Positions 48,830-59,650 of a stretch of 64,000 nucleotides of DNA are shown one piece after another (position 1 is the first letter of the stretch; each line of letters begins with the position of its first letter). The DNA is taken from the NCBI GenBank assembly GCA_949358305.1, contig OX442320.1, positions 6,712,259 through 6,776,258 of the forward strand, in the 5' to 3' direction. A model generated the notes under the pieces. The model was not told where the DNA came from. It did not search any database and saw nothing but the letters and a program-made list of their open reading frames with translations. Both the position numbers and the translations under genes were made by a program. Source of the DNA: Strigamia acuminata (Eukaryota; Arthropoda; Chilopoda; Geophilomorpha; Linotaeniidae).

Positions 48830-49290
48830 AGACATTGTGCTTGTATGACAGCTGCAAGTCAGCCTGCATTGCGCTGCGCCATTGCAAATGGCGCTCGGCT
48901 GGTATCAGATTGCCCATACTGCATGCAAGCCTTGCAACTGCAAAGTTGAACGCGTTCACTCTTATCGTCGCTGGTTCCAGCGCGGCGGACTGACACGCTT
49001 GGTCTTTTGTTTGGCTAATTGAGGAAGTCGCTGGGTTTCCTCTACAGTCCTGCTACTGATAAACAGCACAGAGGACAGAATAGGGGCGTGCACGTCTCTC
49101 ACTTGGATGGATGGCAAGTTGGCGGATGAGCCAAAAAGCCTTTTCAATGAATAAGCAGCACCGTTCGCTTCGACTTGCTAGCAAACGTATTCGCTGCCTA
49201 GAATGAGCCGAGCATAAAGACATGCCAAACCATTTGTCTCTTAATCAGCTGTGCGCTACTCCCTTCGCTTCCTATTTGTTTCACATGTCC
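48830..49290. other. less AT-rich island
   Basis: It is rich in GCA/TGC steps and CpG. Two minus-strand frames (61-67 residues) have no domain. Possible regulatory element. Confidence 0.3.
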
Positions 49291-50479
49291 AACCTGACGT
49301 TATCATGTATTTTGCATTTGCACTTGTCCATTGCTATTGTTGACGATATTCAAAAATTAAACATCGGCTTATCAACTTGAGACAACGCCGATAATCGCAA
49401 CTAATAGACCATTGGAAAATTATGGCTCCAAATTAACAATGTCGTAATGTTATTTTGCAATTGTTTTTCTCATTACGATCACATGATCATATCACCTGAC
49501 CTCATTTTTCCAAAGGTCTATTGAAAGACGTGTTCGTAAAGCCGATTTGTTCGCATTTTGATGAAACGTGGGATATTTATATTTTACACATGCATAAGGT
49601 CAAAACTAAGTTCCACAACAAATGGCACAACAATGTAACAATTACTCCCTCTGTCCCAAATTATGGTATACATTTCTCTAAAAAATTCTCGATTATCGTT
49701 GGTTTTGTATATTTCTAAGACATTTTAACTGAATATCCTCCGTAGTTCTTAAGTTATAGGCTTTTTTGCAAAGGTGGGCTGCAAAAAATAAAGCATCGCA
49801 TTTACCATTGTAAATTTATATGAGGAGAATTTAAACACACACGTGACAAATATTCTTAGAGTTTGTCCAATATAATATCACACAATTGCTAATTACAAAC
49901 CAGGGTTTACTATTAGTCGTTTCTGATTAGGACAAACTCACAACATAATCCCCCATTAATTTACTTGTTATTATTAATACTCCGTGTCCCAACTGGCCGC
50001 AACTTTGCTATTTATCGCTCGTATAATTACATCGACATGGTCCAAACTCGAAACGAACAGTTCAAATGTGACATTTTAAATGGAAAACATGAAAAATCTA
50101 TAATTCAACCATGTTGATCCTTCCCCCTAATTACACAAAACAGCTGAGTCAAATTTCCGATTTCCACCTCATACTCAAACAAACAAAACTTTTCTATTTT
50201 TATTTCAAAACGACTACACACTCTTTAATTGTTCAAACAACAAAAAGTTTGCATAGAGCAGCACACAGAAAACCATAATGAGCTCCCAGGGTTGACATTT
50301 TATTGCGTACACAGATAACACGCCCGATTACACATAGCCCTCGAGCACACGTGCTTTATAAATCTTGGAAAAAGAAAAGCGAAAAAAAAAATGTAAACAA
50401 TATAAACTACGCAAAATTAATTAATATACAATAACAGCTTTTAGTTGGCAATTTGCATGCCACTGTGCAATTTAATTGA
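49291..50479. other. AT-rich non-coding stretch
   Basis: No gene or element was recognised. Confidence 0.5.
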
Positions 50480-51290
50480 GATGTACGACTCGAAACCGTT
50501 CGACTCCTCTCTTATCTGTAGTGACAACCAGTAATTAAAATGCTCCGTCTTGCCAGTCAATTTGAACATCAAAATTCATTTAATCATAACAATCACGCGC
50601 TTTTATCTATTTGTTTATTTGTTTATTTATTTATTAGACGTCGAAAGATAACGGAAACGGGTCATTCGTGTCGCCAGGTTATTATTTAACATTTTCCGCC
50701 ATTTTTACCCGATATAATCCCAACATTAACGCATGTAAACAAAAACTTTTCCTCTCCGGTCTCCTGTCACGCGGGAAGTGTTAGCAATAACACTTCAACT
50801 TAACTTTCTCCTTTTTACTCGTCTCCACACTCTGACCCTGCGCTGTAATGTCTCCCTGTCGAAGATTGTGACGTAACAATTTTTCTAAAAGGTGCCTCGT
50901 TCGTAACCTTTTGGAAACGGTAGAAAAATTTGACACGTTACAGCATTTTACAAAATGCGAGGCCACGACCCTGTCAGTATACACTAGGCAATGTCGAAAT
51001 GAAACCAGTGCTGAATTAGCGTAGCAAAGCTCTCTCGCGCACTCCTCGGCGTTCATCATTCGAATTCCAATTGAAGATGACGCCAAAACATCTTGATTTA
51101 ACACTAGGCGCATCCATAAAGTCATGTTTAAGTTGCAGTTAAACATTGTTTACTTCACAAAGCAGAATTGATGCGTTAACGCAACCAAAATATGCAATTT
51201 GAATGAGAAAACGATGTGACCAGCTACCCACGCAGGCTGATCACTCACCTGCAACACACGGCACTCAGTACAGCTCTCGCGCATGTTACA
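50480..51290. other. less AT-rich island with a 121-residue minus-strand frame
   Basis: The minus-strand frame 51146-50781 starts at an ATG and has a balanced amino-acid composition, unlike the Lys/Phe/Asn-rich chance frames elsewhere, but I recognise no domain. A good splice-donor sequence (TTGCAG|GTGAGT, minus strand, about 51246-51257) lies 100 bp upstream of its start. TGACGTAA, a bZIP-type site, is at about 50869. It could be an unrecognised short gene or a regulatory element. Confidence 0.25.
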
Positions 51291-52949
51291 CGAACATTTT
51301 CAACCCGTTTAAACGAGTTTTTGCTTTATAAATAATATGTCTTGTATTATAACATCACCAAAAAATCGTAAATTAACTTGCAAAAATCGACTATTTTGTC
51401 ATTCGTCAATAAGAAAAGAACGAAGCTATCTGTTTCGGAAGGTTTTGTTCATAAAACGGTTTAAAACTCGTGTAATTATAGCTATAGGGCAATTATAAAA
51501 CTGCAGAATGTGATTTATAATGACCAGAATTTTAGGAGCACCTAGGGGATATCAAACAATCTTCTTAATTATTTACTCGTGTCCAAATTAAGTTATAGTT
51601 GTTGTAAATCAACTAAGAAACGGAAGAATCTTTCACAAATCCAACAGAAAAACACGAAAATAACCGGTCTTTAGTGTCATTGAAACTTGCTTTGGTCAAG
51701 TTTGATCAGATAAAACAATGTGCGATATTTTCTTCGCGATTTTGCTGCACAAACAGAAACAAATTGATAAAAAAAAAATCTCGGCAAGAGGAAATCTTAA
51801 TGGGAATCAAAAGAGCGAAAATGTGCAATGATGAATGAGGCAAATTTCAAATTAATGAAATTCATCACTCGATACAAATCTCACACTCCTTTGGGTCATC
51901 AATAAGAGGCAGCTGTAGCGGAATTTCACTCTAGGCTACAAAACTGACTCTACATTAACGCTATTCATTAAAATTCTAATTTCACCTTGAACCGTGCCGA
52001 ACATGTGCTCATACTGTTTAAACAAATCTACCACGAACATAATTACCAACTTCGTGCAACTAATCCAGAAAAAAAATATGCAAATTTCATTTTTTATCAA
52101 TTTAAATTATTAAATTTTTAAAAATATAATATTTAAAAAAAAAAAAAACGTTTTCTTCATTTTATTAACAATCTGAATTTCAAATAAATTCAAATTCGAT
52201 TAATTCAAAAGTTAAAAGCATTTTTTAAAATATATATATATAATATTTCTCCTTACCTTTTCATTTCGGTCACTCGCAGCGTTTTAGATTGCGGTTGGAC
52301 CTAAAAAAAAAATAATAATTTGTTTTATGTCAAAAACCTACATGAGAGATGAAAAATATTTTCCAACAAGAGTTGCAAGCTAAAAAGTGATAAAGAGTCT
52401 TAAGAAACCCAAGTCTTGGAGTGAATTGAGTGAAAAATGAAAGATACGTTATAGGGGTGCATCACAAATATTCTACGCTATGCCTTAGGTGCCAATGAAT
52501 TTTTTTCTCTCTCCGTTTTCCACGACACGCGAGATGAAAGGAGGAGAAAAAAGCATGGCTCAGCACCAGCTACAATGGTGTTATGCCTATCAAATCCCTA
52601 AGGGTTTTATCCAAAACATCTTGCTAAAGTGTCTGAGAAAGCGAATTCACCCTTTCTCCTCTTTTTTTTTCTACTGGATTATGAACAACTTTATATTTTT
52701 GGAAAAATGCCTGGATCGAATATAAACCGCAGAAATGCATTTGCATTAATAAAACTCCTGTGTGTAAATAATTAGCCACAACGGGTCAATGTGAGTTCAC
52801 CAAAAGAAGGAGAATATTCGCACTTCTCATTTTAGCCACTTATTTTATATTTTTAAAAAAATCTAGAAAAATTAGATATTAACAAAAAGTAATAGTTACT
52901 AGTGTTTGTCAGAATCCCATAACTTTTTATGTTAAAGTGCACTTTATTA
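51291..52949. other. AT-rich non-coding stretch
   Basis: No gene was recognised. Runs of A and TA occur near 52135-52150 and 52230-52245. Confidence 0.5.
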
Positions 52950-53395
52950 GATTAAAAATGCACTTTTCAGGGTGCAAGAATGCAGAAATACGGTTTTTAA
53001 GCAGCAAGAATGCAGAAATAGTGCACTTTTTAGGCTGCAAATATGCAGAAATGCAGTTTTTATGCTGCAAGTATGCAGAAATGCAGTTTTTATGCTGCAA
53101 GAATGCAGAAATGCAGTTTTTATGCTACAAGAATGCACTTTTAGGCTGCAAAAATGCAGAAATAGTGCACTTTTTAGGCTGCAAGAATGCAAAAATGCAG
53201 TTTTCAAGCTGCACGAATGCAGAAATGCAGCTTAGAATGCAAAAATGTAGTTTTTAAGCTGCAAAAATGCAGAAATGCAGCTTTTAAGCTGCAAGAATGC
53301 AAAAATAAACTCATTTTATGCTGCAAAAATGCAAAAATAAACTCTCTTTATGCTGCAAAAATGCACAAATTCACTCTTTGTAGAGCGTAAAAAAG
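52950..53395. repeat. tandem array, 30-bp unit built on ATGCAG
   Basis: The clearest units (about 53043-53130) are GCAGAAATGCAGTTTTTATG then CTGCAAGAAT, 30 bp long. Shorter variants surround them. The array reads open as QFLCCKNAEM and related strings on both strands; these are not proteins. Confidence 0.92.
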
Positions 53396-55221
53396 AAAAA
53401 ATGAATTTTTTGGGTGCAGGCAGCTTTAACCACAACTCGCAAGTGTAAAATCCTTAACACTTAATGACCTTTACACGTAATTATCCAATACTTCCGAGTA
53501 CTCCACAAAACCCTCCGAGTAAAACCAAAGTGTCCGTATTTGAGTCCTCAAAAAGAACACTAGAAACAGAATATTTAGTCAACACGCCGTTGTGAATGAC
53601 AGTTGCCGGTTGGTTATGTCAGTTCAGCAATTTGTTCCTTTCTTTCTTTATGATTGCAGATAAAACAGACAGTGGCCACGGCAAAAATACACTTAGCAAA
53701 CTTTTTATTTTTTCTTCTCCCCCTCTCTCTTCCACCTCGGCCCAACTCATATCGTGTAGTAGACCGTTACGAGATCTTGACCTCATTCGCAGGTGATGTG
53801 GAAGAAACTGTACATTTTTTCCTCTCAACGAATACACGTGGGACTCTCGTAAATCTTGACCGGTTTTCGACGAAAAGATGTGGAACCCTCGACCAAATCA
53901 TGTGATAAGCCTCTGTCAGCACAAGCAAAGCCAAACGTATCGATCAAAAACGTTCAACATGGCACGCCGCACGCCAGCAGCCCTGGGCTCTACAAAAATA
54001 TAATAAAACACGTCGACCAATCCGAAAAGCGCCTCCAAATTAACAATTCAATGGAAATTACAAGCTCGCACAGACTTGTTAGTTTAATCGTTTACTGTCA
54101 GTGTCCTCATAACGATACTAACAAGGGTTTGCAATTCCTAATTGAAGTTTAATGTTGTGATTATGCCAACCCTCTACAAACGTGACATGGCATCGCCATT
54201 CGGAGGTCGCGAATACTTTTCATAATTGAGAACGGGCCGCTCTAACCACCCACCACACAACCAACGACGCATTTTAAATAGGCTGCAAGCACTAAGTGAC
54301 ACATATCTATGCCGGGAGGATTCTCTTGGAAACACCAAAACCATAATCGAAATTGTCCACTTTTTTTTTTTCTCTTTTAAAATTTTAAACTAAAAATAAT
54401 AAAAATAAAAAATTTTTTGGGGGTGAAATATGAATTTTTTATTAATTTTCCACCGCGGTAGTTAAAATTTCATAAATATCTTAAGAATTAAGAGAAATTC
54501 TTCCTACGAGTCAGATTTTTCCCTACTGCAAACCTCCTGGCGGTGATTGAATCAACTTAAAACCTCTTTAAACATTTCCAGTACTTTAATTAGCTTTATT
54601 GTTAATAAGCATAATGCATTAAAATCTCTTTCTAAATTAAAACTACCACCACGAGATGAATGTATTTACAAGAACAAAACAATTTTTTTTTTAAATTCTA
54701 AATTTAGAATTTAAAATTCTAAAAAAAGAAAAAAAAAAAAAAAAAAAAAAAATTAAAATTGAGTTTGACTAAGTAAATTGCATTTAAGCAGGCAGATTAA
54801 ACGAGTGTAGTCAGCGTCTCTGATTAACTAGTATTTAATTATAGATAAGGAATAGAAGGCAGAAAAAGATGAAGGCACTTGGGATTGTAAAGGCGGATTA
54901 CAGCTGCGCACAACTGTCGATCGTAGTTCCATCCTTGTGCATTGCTGACAGCTCGAGGACTTGCGCTCGAGTCAAGTGTTAAAACACGAAGTACATTTGC
55001 AGACAAACACCCACCTCCTCGTTCTCGTTTGTCCGTCTACCCTCTTCACCCCAATTCTCCGAGGAAAATCACATTTGACAACAAATGCTTTGCAGACAAG
55101 CCTAACTCTCAGGCGGAGCTTTCAGAGACAACGAACGAACAACAAATTGCACCAAAACGTTTATGTCAAATAAAACTTCACCAAAATCAAAAAGAAAAAT
55201 AATACTAATCACCCATATCAT
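53396..55221. other. non-coding stretch with one less AT-rich island
   Basis: The island is at about 53590-54260, and overlapping frames up to 98 residues there lack domains. A 27-base A run is at about 54726-54752. Nothing else recognised. Confidence 0.45.
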
Positions 55222-55575
55222 CCAAAAATACATTGAAATTATACAACAATACATTTTTGCGTGCATTTTGTCAATTGTATTATAAAATGCGTCCAAAAAT
55301 ACATTGAAATTACATAACAATACATTTTTGCGTGCTATTGGTTTGCAAATGCATTCCCAATACTTTTAAATTGTATTATAAAATGCGTTAAGTGAAAAGC
55401 AATACAGTCGAAACTCTTTATAACGAATCGCAAGGGACCCGAAAAATCGATTCGTTATATCGAAATTTTTTAACGTGATGTTCTACGGCCAGCCAACCAA
55501 ACCGGCTATTTTTAGGTATTCGTTATATCGATAATTCGTTATAAAGATTTCGACTGTATATATATTTGAACCATA
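55222..55575. mobile_element. composite element carrying a pogo-like MITE (copy 3 with flank module)
   Basis: The left part holds two tandem copies of a ~68-bp module starting CCAAAAATACATTGAAATTA (55224 and 55292), then GTGCTATTGGTTTGCAAATG, as at 15 kb. The pogo-like MITE follows at 55405-55556, and TATATATATTTGAACCATAT closes it. Confidence 0.55.
55405..55556. mobile_element. pogo-like MITE, copy 3 (intact ends, TA duplication)
   Basis: It begins CAGTCGAAACTCTTTATAAC and ends AAGATTTCGACTG, with TA at both borders (55403-55404 and 55557-55558). The middle again reads GTTCTACGGCCAGCCAACCA. The right arm has lost a few bases relative to copy 2. Confidence 0.9.
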
Positions 55576-56293
55576 TGGGTAATCAATTAATGTATTTTTT
55601 TTATTATAACTTTCAAGTTTTGTTTGTGTCGCGTTTGTTTTCATCTGGAAATGGTTTTCTAGTTTTGAATTTCGACGTTATCCATTATTCAAAAGCGCCC
55701 AAAACGAAGGCAGACCTCCGGATGAGATTACTGCATACAGGCAAATAATCGAAACCTTCTCACCTGAGAGACTTCTCTGCTCTACCCACATCAGCCTTTA
55801 CCCAGGTAGATTCAATTGAAAAGAAGCACTTTGCCCAATGGCAACTTTGCCTTTGCCCCTCACCCATGGGATGATGGAATTTCACGTTGGGATTTGTCCT
55901 TTTGCTGCACAAGACTAAAACGCAATAGAGCAATATCAGAAAAACAAAAAAATAAAAAAATATATATAGAAAAAAAATACTTTTTATCTTTAGTAACTTG
56001 CATTTGGAGAAACGTCTTGAGGGAAAAGAGGGAAAAAATCAAAGCAAACTTGATAGATTAATTTTAAGTAGAACTCGAAAGAGGTTACAAAAGATACCGT
56101 GCTATTAAAAATGCATCGCGAACGACAAACTTCCAGGATATTGCAATTTTTCATTCAAATGGAATGAAAATATTGTGAACGATGATTCCATCTGACAAAA
56201 CAAAATTAACAAAAATGGAAAATTGCATACACAATATAATGTCGTGCTGATGCGGTAAATAGTCCACTTTTTCGATCCAAAATATCACAATAA
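55576..56293. other. non-coding stretch
   Basis: No gene was recognised; AT-rich with short frames. Confidence 0.5.
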
Positions 56294-56855
56294 ATGCTCT
56301 CGTTGAGTGTGGGATGCTAATTGAACGCGATATCCTTTACAACGCTGGTTTAAATTGAGCAAAACGACTGAATTCAATATCTAAATTGACCAAAACGACT
56401 GAATTCAATTTCCAAATTGACCAAAACGACTAAATTCAATATCTAAATTGACCAAAACGACTAAATTCAATATCTAAATTGACCAAAACGACTGAATTCA
56501 ATATCTAAATTGATCAAAACGACTGAATTCAGTATCTAAATTGACCAAAACGACTGAATTCAATATCTAAATTGACCAAAACGCCTAAAATAAATGTTTA
56601 AATTGAACAAATCGACTAAAATAAATGTCTAAATTCAACAAATCGACTCAAATAAATGTCTAAATTGACTAAAACGCCTAAAATAAATGTCTAAATTCAA
56701 CAAATCGACTCAAATAAATGTCTAAATTGAACAAATCGACTCAAATAAATGTCTAACTTGAACAAATCGACTCAAATAAATGTCTAAATTGACCAAAACG
56801 CCTAAAATAAACGTTTAAATTGACCGAAACCGATTGAATCCAACATCTAAATTTA
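56294..56855 (+). repeat. 31-bp satellite array with unique leader, copy A
   Basis: A non-repeated leader with GGGATGCTAATTGAACGC and TATCCTTTACAACGC precedes about 16 units of 31 bp. The first units are CTAAATTGACCAAAACGACT plus GAATTCAATAT; later units replace the tail with AAATAAATGT, and ACCAAAACG alternates with AACAAATCG. The array closes with TGAATCCAACATCTAAATTT. The leader and the closing piece both occur, inverted, at 61984-62330. Confidence 0.92.
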
Positions 56856-58230
56856 TATGAAACTCTGGGTTTAGTTAATAGAAATTAATTTTCTTAAAAA
56901 TTTCTAACTTATTTTCCCCAGAATCAAATAGAAAAAGGAGAAGAAAAAAATGTTAGGCAGCAAATCAAGCAGTAAAAGTGGAATTTCCACGTCACCTCTA
57001 CGCTCTAGTGGCGTCCTCACCTAAAGGGAGAAGAGAAAGTGTCTGCAGGTTTTACCGACAAAAGGGACCGTGTCCATTACTGCTGATGGAACGCGTGGTT
57101 GCACCTCAGCGCTCTACGTGGATGGATAATCAAACGCATTTTAGAGGAGTGCTCATTGGCCGCACTCGACATCACGTGATCAATGAGCTTTGCCACTTTG
57201 CCCTCCGAAAAAAAAAGGAGGACAAAGAACGTGTAATGTTGCTGGGGACAGCCACCAAAGTACCCTTTTATTAGTGATGAGCGACCCCGGCAGATGGCAG
57301 TCTTGTTTATATTTCATTTTCAGTTTGCACACATCCAGAATCAACCCTTCAACCACTAAGTAAACCAGATGAAGCATAATGTACGCACCAATTTTATAAC
57401 TAATGGATATAACGGGGTATAATAATTCCGATCTTACTTTCGGGGCCCCTTTTATTACCCACAGTAAATATTTAATGGAAAAAGGAAAAAGCTCCATTTA
57501 ACCCTTTGCAACTGCATTCATCTTCAATGGAGGGCAAAAAATCAATAAAAAGCGTCGTCCGAGACACGAAAGAGAGAGAGAGATCAAGGGAGTAGAAAAT
57601 TATAATAAAATTTCCAAAAGTGAAATACAATTTGGTCAGTTAACCAAATTCAATTCGTCTCGGGACTAATTTCATTTGAAAAATCGATCATCAGCTTTAT
57701 TTTCGCACAAAATATTTTCATAAATTTAATAATAAGAATGACTAATGATTCTACGACAAATACGTCTCATCCATTCGAGTTCCATGTTTTTATTGATTTC
57801 AAGTCTTTCAAACCCCCATTGAATCCACCCACAAAAAAAAAACGAAAAAAAGATTGGAATTGGGGGAGAGGTTGAAGAGTTGCAATAGCATAAGCCATTG
57901 CCGCTACCATAGATTTTAAGCTCATTTTGTTGATTTGTTCTTTGAGACCGAATCATGCAAATAATTATTGCAAAGAGAAAAGCACTTTAATTAACGATTC
58001 CACAGGGGTCACTGGTTGAAAATGAGTGTATGGACCGTTAACTCGTGTTCTGCATGGGTGAATATAAAGATACACCTCAAAGAATTTAAATCTTTAAAGG
58101 TCAAGTGCACTGGGGGTTAATCTCGGCTCCGATTAAAACACACAACAAAAATGCTCTGCGGCCAAACATCGGCAAAATCATGCGTGGTTCGACATAATTC
58201 CGCAACAATCAAATGACCCAATGGGTATTA
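56856..58230. other. non-coding stretch with a less AT-rich island
   Basis: The island is at about 56970-57300 and contains the palindrome ATCACGTGAT (57170-57179), an E-box of USF/MITF type. No gene was recognised. A GA run is at about 57572-57582. Confidence 0.4.
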
Positions 58231-58369
58231 CAGTGCACGTACAATTTGCTTGTTATACGAATAATTCGTTATATTGAAATTCGTTATATCGAAAATATTT
58301 AACATGGTGTTCTACGGCTGGCCAACCATAATTCGTTATATCGCGATTTGTTATGAAGAGTTTCGACTG
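58231..58369. mobile_element. pogo-like MITE, copy 4 (left end eroded)
   Basis: The right end TTATGAAGAGTTTCGACTG is clear and followed by TA. The middle ACATGGTGTTCTACGGCTGG matches the other copies. The left end is largely lost; CAGT at 58231 may be its remnant. Downstream comes AAAAGCAATATATTGTAAAA then TATATTTTTGAACC, the flank module also found at 15 kb. Confidence 0.75.
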
Positions 58370-59474
58370 TATAAAAGCAATATATTGTAAAATATATTTT
58401 TGAACCGTATGCATAGATTTATTTTATAAAAAGTTAATAAGTTATGCTTCTGAATCCCCTCTAGCTGGGTTTGCTTTTGTCCATTACAATTTGTCTTTTC
58501 GATCTTTAATTCATCAGATTTGTGCGTAGTTTTGAGCAACTTTATTGTGATTTTAGATTTTTATTTTCTCATTTTTCTCATGATTAGTATTTGACGAGTC
58601 CATGCACGGGGAGGTTTAATTCAACGTCTTGCTATGTGGTGTGACCATGTTGGTCTAAGTGCCTTCTTGAATTACAAAATGATTGATGGCACAAAATCTG
58701 CTACCAAACTCGATCGATAAGTGAAACCAATGCTTTTTTTTCCTATCGTAAAAAACACTTGGTGCTTGTCGAAATGACACTGGACGTGGTTGGAATGCAA
58801 TTTCAACTTAATCACCCCTCATTTTTTCTCTCCTTTCCTTTCCTTTTAATTTAAAACAAAAATGTACACAAAACCACCCAGTCCCAATACTCCCAAACGA
58901 GAAATATGAAGTTTGTTTGTGTCAATGTGGTGTGATGTTCAACCGAGTGTATTTTAGTGTTGGCTGCTCCCACATTTATAACAAGCCGATTTTGGTGTGA
59001 TCAAACTTGCTCGTAAATCCTAATCTCAATCTCAACGTTTGGAGGGAAACAAGTAATTTTCCGCATTCTTAGTTTCACTATCCCACATTACATATTTATG
59101 GCTGCCTTCTCATTTCCAAAGGGGGTTTAAAACCTGGTCGATAAGAAAAATAAAAATTCACACTTTTAATTTTTTTTTCTTCTCTACATGAACACGTATA
59201 CCACCCAATTCTATTTTTACACGATTTTAATTTAACACGGTCTAGAAAAATATATTCAATTCCGTTTTTACACGATTTCTTGTCATTTATTAATATTTCT
59301 AAAAATGTACGTAACAACTGCATTCAAAAGTCGTGTTTTAAGTGTTTGTGCGTTTGTTTTGAATCTATTAACATCACAAATCAAAAACACAAACACCTGT
59401 AACACTTATTATTTGATATTCCCAATTTGAGAATCACATCTCCGTCTTTATTCATAGTAACAATATAGACAGTA
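58370..59474. other. AT-rich non-coding stretch
   Basis: No gene recognised. Confidence 0.5.
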
Positions 59475-59650
59475 GGCGCATTCAATAACTCCTAAACGAT
59501 CGTTTAAACCCGTTTGCACAAACTTTTAAACGAGATTCTCGTTTAAAAGCTCGTTTAAATGGGTTTAAACAGACTGAAAATAAACGACCTAAATAGGTCG
59601 TTTAAATCTTCGTGTAACGAGAAAACTCGTGCAAATCGGGTATAGTTGGC
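59475..59650. repeat. cluster of four perfect palindromes sharing an AAACGA core
   Basis: AAACGATCGTTT (59494-59505); TTTTAAACGAGA-T-TCTCGTTTAAAA (59524-59548); TAAACGACCTA-AA-TAGGTCGTTTA (59581-59604); ACGAG-AAAA-CTCGT (59617-59630). The outer sequence (ACCCGTTTGCAC near 59509 and its approximate inverse GTGCAAATCGGGT near 59630) suggests a foldback element. Confidence 0.8.

Noticed and set aside
48962..48995. Possible homeodomain WFQ motif (TGGTTCCAG)
   Set aside because: The following codons read RGG, not NRR, and no helix-3 context or upstream homeodomain residues exist on either side.
49316..49329. miR-92-like seed (TTTGCACTTGTCC)
   Set aside because: Only about 13 bases match and the downstream half of the miRNA is different; no convincing hairpin is seen around it.
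52937..53257. 106-residue Cys-rich frame (CCKNAEMQF repeats) that resembles a Cys-rich protein
   Set aside because: The Cys pairs come from TGCTGC within the 30-bp array unit; all frames over the array are open.
57170..57179. E-box palindrome ATCACGTGAT
   Set aside because: CACGTG cores are common; without clustering or conservation it cannot be called a regulatory site.
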